This document shows, piece after piece, positions 44,408 to 52,966 of a stretch of DNA of 64,000 bases. The DNA lies in the NCBI GenBank assembly GCA_000381605.1, contig KB906754.1, positions 1,385,147 through 1,449,146 of the forward strand. The letters are read 5' to 3'. Within the stretch, counting starts at the first letter, position 1, and every line of letters begins with the position of its first letter. Below the pieces are notes generated by a model. The model did not search any database, had not been told where the DNA came from, and was given only the letters and a program-made list of their open reading frames with translations. This DNA is from Acidobacteriaceae bacterium KBS 89. Its GTDB lineage: Bacteria > Acidobacteriota > Terriglobia > Terriglobales > Acidobacteriaceae. The translations under genes were made by a program, and so were the position numbers.

Positions 44408-46030
44408 GTGCCCGCCAACGAAGAACCCAACCCGGCCATCGCCTCACCTCGCCGCAGCCCCTTCTCTTTTCTTCGCCCATCGCACAGCCACACCGCCACC
44501 TCGGCCACTCTTCTCCTAACCCTCTCCGCTCTTCTCTCCCGCATCATCGGCCTAGTCCGCGACCAGTACATCGCCTACGAATTCGGCGCAGGCCACAACA
44601 CCGACGCCTACAACGTAGCCTTCTACCTCCCCGAGTGGATCAACTACCTCCTCGTCGGCGGAGCCGCCTCCATCACCTTCGTCACCATCCTCGACCGCTA
44701 CCGCGCCACCAACGACGAAGCCGAAGGCGAACGCGCCCTCTCCATCATCCTCAACACCATGGTCATCGTCCTCGGCAGCGCCATCCTCCTCGCCGAGATC
44801 TTCACCCCGCTCTTCACCCGCATCTACTTCGACCCCGCATCACCCGAAGGAATCCTCTGTACCCGCATCACCCGCATACTCCTCCCCGCACAGCTCTTCT
44901 TCTTCGCCGGCGGAGTCCTCGCCTCCGTCCTCCTCGTCCGCAAACAGTTCTCCTTCCAGGCCCTCGCTCCGCTCATCTATAACTTCGGCATCATCTTCGG
45001 CGGAGTCCTCCTCGCCGGTCGCATCGGCATCTCCTCGCTTGGCGTCGGCGCACTCATCGGAGCCATGCTCGGCCCCTTCCTCCTCAACGCCTACGGAGCC
45101 CATCGCGCCGGCCTCCGCTACCACCGTATCCTCGACTTCAAACACCCCGGCCTCCGCGAGTGGGTTCGCCTCTCCCTCCCACTCATGCTCGGCGTCACCA
45201 TCATCACCCTCGACAATCAGATCCTCGGCTACTTCGCCAAGCACGGCGCCGGCGACATCTCCCGCCTCAATTACGCCAAGCGTCTCTTCACCGCACCCAT
45301 GGCCATCATCGGCCAGGCCGCCGGAGCAGCCTCCCTCCCCTTCTTCGCCTCGCTCTTCGGCCGCAACCAGTTCGCCAGCTTCGCCTCCGCCGTCAACCGA
45401 TCCGTCTCTCGCCTCGTCGCCTTCTCCCTCCTAGGCTCCGCCGCGATGATCGCCCTCGCCCAGCCCGCTGTCGATCTCATCTTCCGTCGCGGCTCCTTCA
45501 ACGCCGCAGACGCCACCGCCACCGCCACCTACTTCGCCATCTTCGCCATCTCGCTCGCCCTCTGGACGGCGCAAGCCATCTACGCGCGTGCCTTCTACGC
45601 CGCCGGCGAAACCTTCGCCCCAATGTTTGCCGGAACCATCATCACCATCATCAGCATCCCCATCTACTGGCAGCTCCACCAGCACTTCGGTGTCATTGGC
45701 CTCGCCTGGGCCTCAAACCTCGCGATCCTCCTCCAAACCGGGACCCTCGCCGTCATGGCCCACCGCCGTCATCTCGTTCCCATCTTTGGCCCACCCGGCG
45801 GTCCCTACGCCGGCCTCGATCGCCCCGAAATCACCCGCGCCGCCATCGCCGCCGTCATAAGCCTCATCGGAGCAGCTCTCACCCTCCACCTGATCGCTCA
45901 ACCCCAAACCTACCGTGGCGACCTCATCGCCCTCACCATCGGAGGCCTGACCTGGGCCGTCCTCGCAGCCGCCACCCTCCACCTGAGCGGCTCAAAACTC
46001 CTGACCCAACTCCGCTCCCGCATCCCGTGA
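44408..46030 (+). CDS. murJ: MurJ/MviN-type lipid II flippase
   Basis: The 540-residue integral membrane protein has about 14 helices. Landmarks: ATLLLTLSALLSRIIGLVRD, AYNVAFYLPEWINYLLVGG, the central TIITLDNQILGYFAKHG, AKRLFTAPMAIIGQAAGAAS and LIFRRGSFNAAD. MurJ moves lipid-linked peptidoglycan precursor across the inner membrane. The GTG start lies after a three-hairpin repeat. There is no Glu/Arg-rich cytoplasmic domain, as in the plain MurJ form. It ends in a convergent gap with iscX that contains the second REP-like repeat. Confidence 0.9.
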   Translation: MPANEEPNPAIASPRRSPFSFLRPSHSHTATSATLLLTLSALLSRIIGLVRDQYIAYEFGAGHNTDAYNVAFYLPEWINYLLVGGAASITFVTILDRYRATNDEAEGERALSIILNTMVIVLGSAILLAEIFTPLFTRIYFDPASPEGILCTRITRILLPAQLFFFAGGVLASVLLVRKQFSFQALAPLIYNFGIIFGGVLLAGRIGISSLGVGALIGAMLGPFLLNAYGAHRAGLRYHRILDFKHPGLREWVRLSLPLMLGVTIITLDNQILGYFAKHGAGDISRLNYAKRLFTAPMAIIGQAAGAASLPFFASLFGRNQFASFASAVNRSVSRLVAFSLLGSAAMIALAQPAVDLIFRRGSFNAADATATATYFAIFAISLALWTAQAIYARAFYAAGETFAPMFAGTIITIISIPIYWQLHQHFGVIGLAWASNLAILLQTGTLAVMAHRRHLVPIFGPPGGPYAGLDRPEITRAAIAAVISLIGAALTLHLIAQPQTYRGDLIALTIGGLTWAVLAAATLHLSGSKLLTQLRSRIP

Positions 46031-46094
46031 ACGAGGTCCTCAACACGAAGCAAAATCCCGACCAACGGTCGGGCCAATAAAATCAAATCACCCC

Positions 46095-46153
46095 GACCGG
46101 TACACGCGTCACGAAGTGGCCGTTCGCCGCGCAGGCGGCCCGTCCGGCAGGAC
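46095..46153. repeat. 60-base REP-like palindromic repeat, copy 2
   Basis: Begins GACCGGTACAC and ends CGTCCGGCAGGAC like the copy at 13561-13620, with a GGCCGTTCGCCGCGCAGGC centre. It lies in the gap between convergent murJ and iscX, 7 bases from the iscX stop codon. Confidence 0.85.
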
Positions 46154-46160
46154 AAGGCTT

Positions 46161-46376
46161 CTACTTAGCATCCTCCCACTCCTCATTCCACGCCGACTGA
46201 ATCGCCTCCAGAATCCCTTCATTCGACTTACCCGGATCCCCCACAAATCCCGGCAACCCAATCACATACTTATGCAGATCCGTAAACCGCACCGAATAGG
46301 GCTCAATCTCCGGATACTTCTCCTGCAGCAAAATCCCAATCTCCTCCGAATCCAACCAATCAATCTCACGCGCCAT
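46161..46376 (-). CDS. iscX: IscX, iron-sulfur assembly accessory protein
   Basis: The 71-residue acidic protein matches IscX (YfhJ) end to end: DWLDSEEIGILLQEKYPEIE, SVRFTDLHKYVIGLPGF, and the ending SNEGILEAIQSAWNEEWED. IscX binds the cysteine desulfurase IscS and can modulate cluster assembly. In enterobacteria it is the last gene of iscRSUA-hscBA-fdx-iscX. Here it is on the same strand as hscA-fdx and iscUA but about 6.5 kb downstream of fdx, separated by unrelated genes, and it has its own promoter region. Confidence 0.9.
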   Translation of the reverse strand: MAREIDWLDSEEIGILLQEKYPEIEPYSVRFTDLHKYVIGLPGFVGDPGKSNEGILEAIQSAWNEEWEDAK

Positions 46377-46588
46377 AACGCTCCCCTCACTAAAGTCGTC
46401 CCAGCGGCATCAACCGCTTACTCAAAAGACTACAAGAACCTTTCACCACACCACCTCGCAACCGTCTTAAAATCCTCGCAACGTCATTTCGACCGAAGGC
46501 GCGCCTTTGCCACCGCAGTCGAGAAATCTGCTGTTCGTCAGTTGCTCCTGCCAAGCATCCCATCATAGGCACACAACACAGCACCATC

Positions 46589-47491
46589 ATGCCCCAACCA
46601 CCCCAACCCGGCTGGTCCGCCTCCCTCCTCCGCCGCGACCTAAGCGCCCGGGCCCACCATCTCGCCCGCACTCAAAACCTCCTCCACGACATCCACCCAG
46701 GCTCCGAATCAGTAGTCATCTTCGGCCGCGACGAGCAAGGTCGCCACGGCAACTTCCACCCCGCATCCGACACCACCATCTGCGCCAACCCCGCCTGGCT
46801 CCGCCGCCTCACCAAGCCCCACACCGCCTCCCGCCGCTCCCGCGCCCGCAACGACTGGCAGTGGATGGAGCTCGACTCCGCCAACAGCTCCGACGCTCTT
46901 CTCATGAACATCTTCTGCCACCCCGCCGTCTTCAACGGCCACACCCTCGCCCCCGCCGTCGCCAACCTCCTCAACGTCGACCCCACCGCCCAACCTTGCT
47001 TCGGCATCAACCCCGGCGTACCTCTCAAACACCCACGCAAAGGCCGCAGCAAACTCCCTCCTGGATTAACCGACCGCACCGAGATCGACCTCCAACTCGG
47101 TAACCTCTTCCTTGAAGCCAAGCTCACCGAATCCAACTTCCAGACCGCCGCCCCCCGCCTCATCGAGCGCTACCGCGACCTCGAAACCGTCTTCGACCTC
47201 ACCCGCCTCCCCCGTAAACCCACCGGCGCAATCCAGGGCTACCAACTCATCCGCAACGTCCTCGCCGCCTACGCCGCCGAAGCATCCTTCTGCGTGCTCT
47301 CCGACGCCCGCCGTCACGACCTCATCGAAACCTGGTACTCCATCCTGACAGCAGTCCACCGTCCCACCTTCGCCACACGCCTGAAACTCCTCACCTGGCA
47401 GGAGCTATCCACCACCCTCCCCCAGGACCTCCAGCAATTCCTCGACGCAAAATACGGAATCGTCCCTAAAACAAGTGCAGTCCGCGGTTAG
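46589..47491 (+). CDS. Predicted PD-(D/E)XK-fold nuclease, function unknown
   Basis: The 300-residue protein has a motif like the PD-(D/E)XK nuclease core: E165-I-D167 then E176-A-K178 in TEIDLQLGNLFLEAKLTES, placed after a long N-terminal part and before a helical region (RLIERYRDLETVFD). It carries GAIQGYQLIRNVLAAYAAEA as a later conserved-looking helix. No partner methyltransferase or restriction modules are nearby, so it may be an orphan nuclease acting on phage DNA or in repair. The fold call rests on a motif only. Confidence 0.55.
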   Translation: MPQPPQPGWSASLLRRDLSARAHHLARTQNLLHDIHPGSESVVIFGRDEQGRHGNFHPASDTTICANPAWLRRLTKPHTASRRSRARNDWQWMELDSANSSDALLMNIFCHPAVFNGHTLAPAVANLLNVDPTAQPCFGINPGVPLKHPRKGRSKLPPGLTDRTEIDLQLGNLFLEAKLTESNFQTAAPRLIERYRDLETVFDLTRLPRKPTGAIQGYQLIRNVLAAYAAEASFCVLSDARRHDLIETWYSILTAVHRPTFATRLKLLTWQELSTTLPQDLQQFLDAKYGIVPKTSAVRG

Positions 47492-47615
47492 CGCAATACC
47501 CCAGCGCTGCAGATGGGCGCACCCGAGAAAAGCTACTTCCGTGACTATCAGAGGGGGTGTATAGTTCCGTGCTGTTCAAACAGCAACTAGATATTTGCAT
47601 CGACAGGAGAAACAC

Positions 47616-48080
47616 ATGAAAGCAAGAATGCTCCTCTTAACCGCAGCTCTGTGCTTCGCCGGAACAGCCTTGAGCTTCGCCCAAAGCCCACAGATGGGAA
47701 CGTGGAAACTCGACGAAGCCAAGTCCAAGATCCCAGCCGGGATGGTAAAGAACTCGACCGTGATCTACGCAGCCGACGGCGACAACGTAAAAGTGACCAC
47801 CGATGGAACTGGCGGCGACGGCAAGCCGATGCACACCGAGTGGACGGGCAAGTTCGACGGTAAAGAATATCCGCTCACAGGCGACCCCACTGCAGATTCG
47901 CGCTCGTACAAAACGGTCAACGAACACGAGTTGGAGATAACCAGCAAGAAAAGCGGCAAAGAGACGAACAAGGGTAAGGTGGTCGTGTCCAAGGACGGCA
48001 AGACCCGCACGCTGCACCTGACCGCAAACGATGCGGCCGGCAAGAAGGTCTCCGGCGTCTCAATGTACGACAAGCAGTAG
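47616..48080 (+). CDS. Hypothetical exported protein
   Basis: The 154-residue protein has a signal peptide (MLLLTAALCFAGTALSFAQ) and a soluble domain with an internal pattern GTWKLDEAKSKIPAGM.. and VYLNP-free, mostly beta segments (VIYAADGDNVKVTTDGTGGD, WTGKFDGKEYPLTGDPTADS, ISKKSGK-like turns). It resembles small periplasmic stress proteins I associate with Acidobacteria. The ATG is preceded by CAGGAGAAAC. The gene lies just before the tandemly duplicated pair on the same strand. Confidence 0.75.
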   Translation: MKARMLLLTAALCFAGTALSFAQSPQMGTWKLDEAKSKIPAGMVKNSTVIYAADGDNVKVTTDGTGGDGKPMHTEWTGKFDGKEYPLTGDPTADSRSYKTVNEHELEITSKKSGKETNKGKVVVSKDGKTRTLHLTANDAAGKKVSGVSMYDKQ

Positions 48081-48341
48081 CCACAACTCTTCTCTCTGCT
48101 GCGACAGCCCAGACGCTGCCGTAGCAGGGAGAGAATCCTCCGCAGTCCGCAGTCCGCCGCTCAGCGGCCCCGCTGAAATACGGAATCCTCCCACCTGACC
48201 GTCGCACACCACATGCGACGGGCATCCCATCCTTTTCTCCGCTAGCATTGCAATATCCAATTCACGCCTCGGCGTCGTACCACACTGCGTTCGAGTCCTC
48301 GGACTAGAAAGAGAAAGGAATCGGATCGGATTTAGATAGCT

Positions 48342-49163
48342 ATGAAGATGCAGACAATCGCCGCCGTCATTGTCTTGCTCGGCGTCTGCGCCGTTTGCTG
48401 GCTGATGTTGAGGGTTCATGGTGGCCAGAATGTCGATGCCATCGGTGACGGCGACTCTGCCCAGCAGATCAAGCTTTACCCCGGTGCGACTCCTGGCAAG
48501 GTCATACACAAGATCGACACGCGCGACTACGCGTTTTGTGAGATTGCACCGGTCCTCGGCAATGGCCCCGACACGATGGCCCAGTTCTACAACTCGAGCG
48601 GCCCTGACGATCATTGCCCCGTCGAGAAGATGGAGGCTATCGACGCCAAAAGCCTCGCAGCGAAACTCGGGGCCACCTTGGTGTATCTGAACCCGACGCC
48701 AGGAAGCGCACGCCATTGGGTCATGGATCAGCTTTGGATCTACAAAGCGGGCGACTCGGTTGATTTCCTCGGTGTCCAGGCCACATGGGTGGCCAGCGTG
48801 TCGCTGGAGTCCTTGCAGGGCCTGGCGAAGCCTGACTATCAGCCCGGACAAGTCCATCGCGAGGCGAAGTACCTCTATTCAAAAGGGACCAAGGTATTCC
48901 TGTTGCGTAGCGCGGACGCCAAGACATGGGTGATGCAGTCTTACGCGACCGAAGTGGACAAGAACCTTACTTTGGAGAAACTCCCAGAGCTGGGCAGCAA
49001 ACTCATGCTGCCTCAAGGGTTCAAGTTCGAGACGGTGACGCTGACCAAAGACCTCATCATTGATCCCAGGAATGCAGCGGGCGTGGCTCACATCCTTCGC
49101 GACGACCACCATGATCTCTACGAAGGCTGCGGCTTCGATGCCGCATGCAACTACACGCCGTAA
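48342..49163 (+). CDS. Hypothetical membrane-anchored protein, duplicate 1
   Basis: The 273-residue protein begins with a hydrophobic segment (TIAAVIVLLGVCAVCWLML) that lacks a clear cleavage site and so may anchor it in the membrane. The rest is a soluble domain (KVIHKIDTRDYAFCEIAPVL, FYNSSGPDDHCPVEKM, VYLNPTPGSARHWVMDQLWI, AKTWVMQSYATEVDKNLTLE, HHDLYEGCGFDAACNYTP). Cysteines at similar places to its partner suggest disulfides. The family is unknown to me. The leader upstream matches that of the next gene. Compared with duplicate 2, it has an extra stretch (CWLMLRVHGGQNVDAIGDGDS-like) after the hydrophobic segment. Confidence 0.72.
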   Translation: MKMQTIAAVIVLLGVCAVCWLMLRVHGGQNVDAIGDGDSAQQIKLYPGATPGKVIHKIDTRDYAFCEIAPVLGNGPDTMAQFYNSSGPDDHCPVEKMEAIDAKSLAAKLGATLVYLNPTPGSARHWVMDQLWIYKAGDSVDFLGVQATWVASVSLESLQGLAKPDYQPGQVHREAKYLYSKGTKVFLLRSADAKTWVMQSYATEVDKNLTLEKLPELGSKLMLPQGFKFETVTLTKDLIIDPRNAAGVAHILRDDHHDLYEGCGFDAACNYTP

Positions 49164-49373
49164 CAGACGGGTTGTCGCAAAATCTCTTGGTCGAAGCAGT
49201 GAAGGACCGACGCAGCAAATCCTCTTCTCCGTTAGCATTGCAATATCCAATTCACGCCTCGGCGACATGCCACACTACGTTCGGGCCCTCGGACTAGAGA
49301 GAGAAAGGAATCGGATATGCCTTCCACCACAATGTTATTCACGAAGCCCCGTCCCTTTCACCGGCAAACCCGA

Positions 49374-50132
49374 ATGAAAAACCTGACAATCGCCGCCATG
49401 TTCTTGCTCGGCGCCTGCGCATTCGCCCAGCAGATCAAACTTAACCCCGGTCCGGCTCCCGGCAAAGTCATACACAAGATCGATGCACGCGACTACGCCT
49501 ATTGCGAGATCGCACCAGTCCTCGGCAAGGGCTCCGAGATGACGGCCCAGTTCTACAACTCGAGCGGTCCTGGAGATCATTGCCCGGTCGATAAGATGGC
49601 GGCTATCGACGCCAAAGATCTCGCTGCGAACCTCGGGGCCACTTTGGTGTATTTGAACCCGACGCCACAAAGCGCCAGACGCCATTGGGTCATAGATCAA
49701 CTTTGGATCTACAAATCGGGCGAGTCGGTTGACTTCCTCGGCGTGAAGGCCACATGGGTGGCCAGCGTCTCAATAGAGTCCTTGAAGGGTCTGGCGAGGG
49801 CTGACTATCAGCCCGGACAGGTCCATCGCGAGACGAAGTACCTCTATTCAAAAGGCAGCAAGGTATTCGTGTTACGTGGTGCGGACGGCAAGACATGGGT
49901 GATGCAGTCCTATACGACCGAAGTGGACAAGAACCTCACCCTCGACAACCTGCCAACACTGGCTAGCAAACTCAAGCTGCCGCAAGGCTTCAAGTTCGAG
50001 GTCGTCATGCTCACCAGAGATCTGATCATCGATCCCATGAAAGCGGCGGACATGGCTTACATCCTTCGCGACGACCACCACAACGTCTACGAAGGCTGCG
50101 GCTTCGACTCCGCATGCAACTACACGCCGTAA
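49374..50132 (+). CDS. Hypothetical exported protein, duplicate 2
   Basis: The 252-residue protein shares most of its sequence with the gene before it (KVIHKIDARDYAYCEIAPVL, FYNSSGPGDHCPVDKM, KTWVMQSYTTEVDKNLTLD, HNVYEGCGFDSACNYTP). Its N-terminus is a short cleavable signal (TIAAMFLLGACAFAQ), so it is probably released to the periplasm while its twin stays in the membrane. I use the ATG homologous to the twin's start rather than the longer upstream frame. Function unknown. Confidence 0.75.
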   Translation: MKNLTIAAMFLLGACAFAQQIKLNPGPAPGKVIHKIDARDYAYCEIAPVLGKGSEMTAQFYNSSGPGDHCPVDKMAAIDAKDLAANLGATLVYLNPTPQSARRHWVIDQLWIYKSGESVDFLGVKATWVASVSIESLKGLARADYQPGQVHRETKYLYSKGSKVFVLRGADGKTWVMQSYTTEVDKNLTLDNLPTLASKLKLPQGFKFEVVMLTRDLIIDPMKAADMAYILRDDHHNVYEGCGFDSACNYTP

Positions 50133-50504
50133 CAGTGGGGCTTGTAACAAATTTTTTGGTCGAAGCAGAGACCGATCGAAGCATCATTCCGCTCACATCC
50201 GCGCATTGCGCAACTCAACATAAGTCTCCGCTCCATAGTGCAGCGTGTTACGCGAGAAGTAAGGTGGCACCTGCATCTGAAGCTGCGCACGCAGACGTCT
50301 CAAATTGCGTCACTGGATCTCTCAAAGCAAATGCGCGATCAGTTCCCTGTAATCCTTTCGCAAGCTAGCAGAATTGGTAGTTCCCCAAGCGATAACGAGA
50401 TGCGAGCATAACGGTAGTTCCCCGCCACTATCGCGCCTGGATAATCGCGACCACCGCGCATTCAAGCAACATCTTTAATGCCTATTCGATAAGGAATCCG
50501 CCAT
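50133..50504. other. Intergenic region before the DUF1254 gene
   Basis: About 370 bases. The first 50 repeat the end of the duplicated unit. A 10-base word GGTAGTTCCC occurs twice (near 50376 and 50413). Otherwise nothing recognisable; it should hold the promoter of the DUF1254 gene. Confidence 0.4.
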
Positions 50505-51962
50505 ATGAAGACAAGGTTTGTCTTATGCGCAACGTTAGCCTGTTTCATGTCCGCCGTGGGCTGTAAGCAATCGACACCCTCCGACCCAACCACCTCATCC
50601 GCGCCGGAAGCGGTCGTCAAGGATGCAGCAGCGGCTTATATGTATCTGTATCCCCTCGTCACCTTCGGCGTCTCTTACGAAGTCCTAACCAACGTCGACA
50701 AGCCCACGTGGGAGACGTTGTCCGCTCCGCTCAATCAGTTCATGAGCGTGCGCCAAAGCCGCCCCGACAATCACGGCGTCATTCTCCCGAGCACCGACAC
50801 GCTGTACACACTGGCGTGGACGGATGTCTCGAAGGAGCCAGTGGTCTTCACGACCCCGGCCATTCCAAACGTTCCCGGAAAAAACAAAAAGCGGTTCATG
50901 ATGTACGAGTTCATGGATGCGTGGACGAAGGTGTACTACAGTAACGGTCTGCAAGATGGGCTTACCACCAAAACAAGTTTCATCATGGTCGGTCCTGACT
51001 TCAAGGGCGATCTTCCCAAAATCCCCAACAGCATCGTCGTCCATTGCACGACAAATCAATCGTGGCTAATTGTGCGTACCCAGGTGGAGGGTCTCGACGA
51101 TCTGAACAATGTGCACGCCGTTCAAGATCAATATGACTTGAGACCGCTGAGCGCGTTTGGAAAGCCCTTTACGCAACCTGCCGGCACCGTCAATCCCAAT
51201 ATTGCGTTGACTCCCGGCCCCTCTCCGCAGGCAAATGCACTCGATGGAGAGGCCTTTCTCAAGAAGGCTGCGGAATGGTTTAACAAAGTACCGTTCCCGG
51301 ATGAAGATAAAGCCGCAGGCATGGACAAGCTTCTCGCACAGTTCGGCATCGTTCACGGGCAGCCTTTTGACTACGCCAGTCTTTCTCTCGAAAAGAAGGC
51401 CGCGATGGGGGTTGCTGTGAAAGCTGTACAGCATGACTTTGAAAAGCTTGCTGCAGATCCAGCCAGTATTGGTAATTTGAGGGGTGGGTGGCTTATTCCG
51501 GATCCTCATCTTGGAAACTACGGTACGGACTACAAGCTCAGAGCTGGCATCTCGTTCGTAGGTTTCGGAGCTAACCTACCAAAGGACGGCTTCTACCCAC
51601 TGCTTGTTCAGGACAGCAACGGCAAGCTTCTGGATGGCGGGAAAAAATACACGATTACCTTTCCCAAAGGTCAATTGCCGCCAGCAGGAGCGTTCTGGTC
51701 TGTGACCAACTATCAGGAGCACTTCCTGATTCCCGGCACCACCAAGTTCTCCGTAAGCAACTGGATGAATCCGAAAGCGAACGCCGATGGATCTACGACG
51801 ATCTACATGCAGCCTACGAGTCCGGGCAAGGATAAGGAAATCAATTGGCTCCCTACGTCCCCTAGCCTGGCCATGATGACGCCCCTGATGCGCCTCTATT
51901 GGCCATCCGCGGCAGCTCTGGATGGTAGTTGGACTCCGCCACCTGCAATAGAAGTACAGTAA
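50505..51962 (+). CDS. DUF1254/DUF1214 exported lipoprotein
   Basis: The 485-residue protein has a lipoprotein signal (VLCATLACFMSAVGC) and matches the DUF1254 + DUF1214 layout: AAAYMYLYPLVTFGVSYEVL, NHGVILPSTDTLYTLAWTDV, and in the second half DSNGKLLDGGKKYTITFPKG, AFWSVTNYQEHFLIPG and MMTPLMRLYWPSAAALDGSW. These two domains are usually found together in secreted proteins of unknown role. The gene has lower GC than its surroundings and is preceded by a long gap. It ends with a good terminator. Confidence 0.88.
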   Translation: MKTRFVLCATLACFMSAVGCKQSTPSDPTTSSAPEAVVKDAAAAYMYLYPLVTFGVSYEVLTNVDKPTWETLSAPLNQFMSVRQSRPDNHGVILPSTDTLYTLAWTDVSKEPVVFTTPAIPNVPGKNKKRFMMYEFMDAWTKVYYSNGLQDGLTTKTSFIMVGPDFKGDLPKIPNSIVVHCTTNQSWLIVRTQVEGLDDLNNVHAVQDQYDLRPLSAFGKPFTQPAGTVNPNIALTPGPSPQANALDGEAFLKKAAEWFNKVPFPDEDKAAGMDKLLAQFGIVHGQPFDYASLSLEKKAAMGVAVKAVQHDFEKLAADPASIGNLRGGWLIPDPHLGNYGTDYKLRAGISFVGFGANLPKDGFYPLLVQDSNGKLLDGGKKYTITFPKGQLPPAGAFWSVTNYQEHFLIPGTTKFSVSNWMNPKANADGSTTIYMQPTSPGKDKEINWLPTSPSLAMMTPLMRLYWPSAAALDGSWTPPPAIEVQ

Positions 51963-51984
51963 CTGCGTTGATCAGTCACATTGA

Positions 51985-52015
51985 GGTAGCGGATCAGACT
52001 GACCGCTACCTTTTT
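51985..52015 (+). terminator. Intrinsic terminator after the DUF1254 gene
   Basis: GGTAGCGG pairs with CCGCTACC (8 bp, extended by a TCA/TGA pairing), followed by TTTTT. It starts 22 bases after the stop codon. Confidence 0.85.
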
Positions 52016-52155
52016 CCATTCCGGACAAACCCGAACTTCCCGAAGCTCGACCTACGTATTAATTAGGTAATAGCAACGGTTTCTTATGTCGCCCGCTAGA
52101 CATAGCGCACAGGAGGGACTACGGTTGAGACTCACCAGGAAAAGAGGGCCGCACG

Positions 52156-52362
52156 ATGGCCATCAAGCTCCGCAAGTTCCCACACCGTCTCAATCGGGAC
52201 GGCTCCTTCGATTCAATCTGCCTGAAATGTTTCGCGACAGTCGCCAACACCGCGACCGAGGTCGAACTGAAGGCACACGACAACACCCACATCTGCGATC
52301 ACGCCATGCTCTGTGACCGCCGTCTCTTTCGCGCCCCGCACTCCCAATTCGCATTAAGCTAA
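52156..52362 (+). CDS. Small zinc-finger-like protein
   Basis: The 68-residue product has C22-x2-C25 followed by H41, H45 and C47 (SICLKCFATVANTATEVELK, then KAHDNTHICDH), a plausible zinc site, and a charged N-terminus (IKLRKFPHRLNRDG). It is too short for a standard family call. The frame uses normal codons and has GATGGCC at its start without a strong ribosome site. Adjacent to the 250-base element. Confidence 0.6.
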   Translation: MAIKLRKFPHRLNRDGSFDSICLKCFATVANTATEVELKAHDNTHICDHAMLCDRRLFRAPHSQFALS

Positions 52363-52413
52363 GCGAAAAGAAACACCATTGCGCTTTCGTCCTTCATTTT
52401 CCTCAGCAAAACC

Positions 52414-52665
52414 GCGTGTCAAGCCCCAAAACCACCTAAATCCATCAAAACAAACAAAATAGACTTGGCGTATTAGTTACGCTCCATCCGGTAAAATAGA
52501 GTTATAGATCGAGAACAAGCAAGCCCCGGCCACCCGCCGGGGCTAAGTCTTTTGATAACACGATTTTGGACGCAACTCCAATGTTTGCAATATTTTAGCG
52601 GCATTGACATGTCGTATACCATTGAAAATAAGGGAGTTACACGCGGGCAATAGGGGGGGTACCCC
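52414..52665 (+). repeat. 250-base intergenic element, copy 1
   Basis: The element shares blocks in the same order with 60193-60438: GTCAAGCCC..CAAA..CACCTAAA, TTGGCGTATTAGTT, ACAAGCAAGCCCCGG, TTTTGGA.GCAAC, and GGCAATAGGG..GGGGTACCCC. It contains the stem AGCCCCGG/CCGGGGCT (52522-52544) with TTTTG after it, like a terminator. A TTGGCG (52465) and TAAAAT (52492) could be promoter boxes, 21 bases apart. It fills the gap between two small protein genes; it may make a small RNA. Confidence 0.7.
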
Positions 52666-52706
52666 AGAGAAACCAGAGCCAGACAAGCCCACGATAAACT
52701 GACGTC

Positions 52707-52952
52707 ATGAATACGATCGTGCAGTTCAGGTTGCGCCAGGAGGGTGGCGACCTCCGCTGGAAGAATCCCAGGGTCTACGAGTCTCACGAGACCCCTGAAT
52801 ATCCCGAAGTCGGAGAGTCCGTCTCCCCTCCCGAATCAGTAGGCGGCGACGTCTGCACAGTAACCGAAATAACCGAAGTGATCCGGCCCGAGGTCAGCGA
52901 TGGCCCCGAAGTCACAATCATCACCGTCATCCTGAGACGCTTCCCAAAATAG
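52707..52952 (+). CDS. Small hypothetical protein
   Basis: The 81-residue product is Glu/Val/Pro-rich (ETPEYPEVGESVSPPESVGG, VTEITEVIRPEVSDGPEVTI). I recognise no domain; the codon choice is plausible. It ends 14 bases before the convergent fdx stop. It may be real but could be spurious. Confidence 0.45.
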   Translation: MNTIVQFRLRQEGGDLRWKNPRVYESHETPEYPEVGESVSPPESVGGDVCTVTEITEVIRPEVSDGPEVTIITVILRRFPK

Positions 52953-52966
52953 AAAAACGAGAAGAA

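Larger units (their letters stand above)
48230..50185 (+). repeat. Tandem duplication of a gene with its leader
   Basis: Two units, about 48230-49195 and 49220-50185, share a leader (GCTAGCATTGC versus GTTAGCATTGC, then AATATCCAATTCACGCC) and a downstream gene with around three quarters similar protein. The stop-flanking bases TTGGTCGAAGCAG also recur after each gene. So a whole transcription unit was duplicated. Confidence 0.85.

Noticed and set aside
46389..46588. Open frames overlapping the gap before the predicted nuclease
   Set aside because: Translations on both strands are low in complexity and without domains; no start signal.
48285..48310. T-loop-like GTTCGAGTCC near the duplicated genes
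   Set aside because: No acceptor, D or anticodon arm around it, and the second copy of the unit has a changed sequence; it is part of the duplicated leader, not a tRNA.
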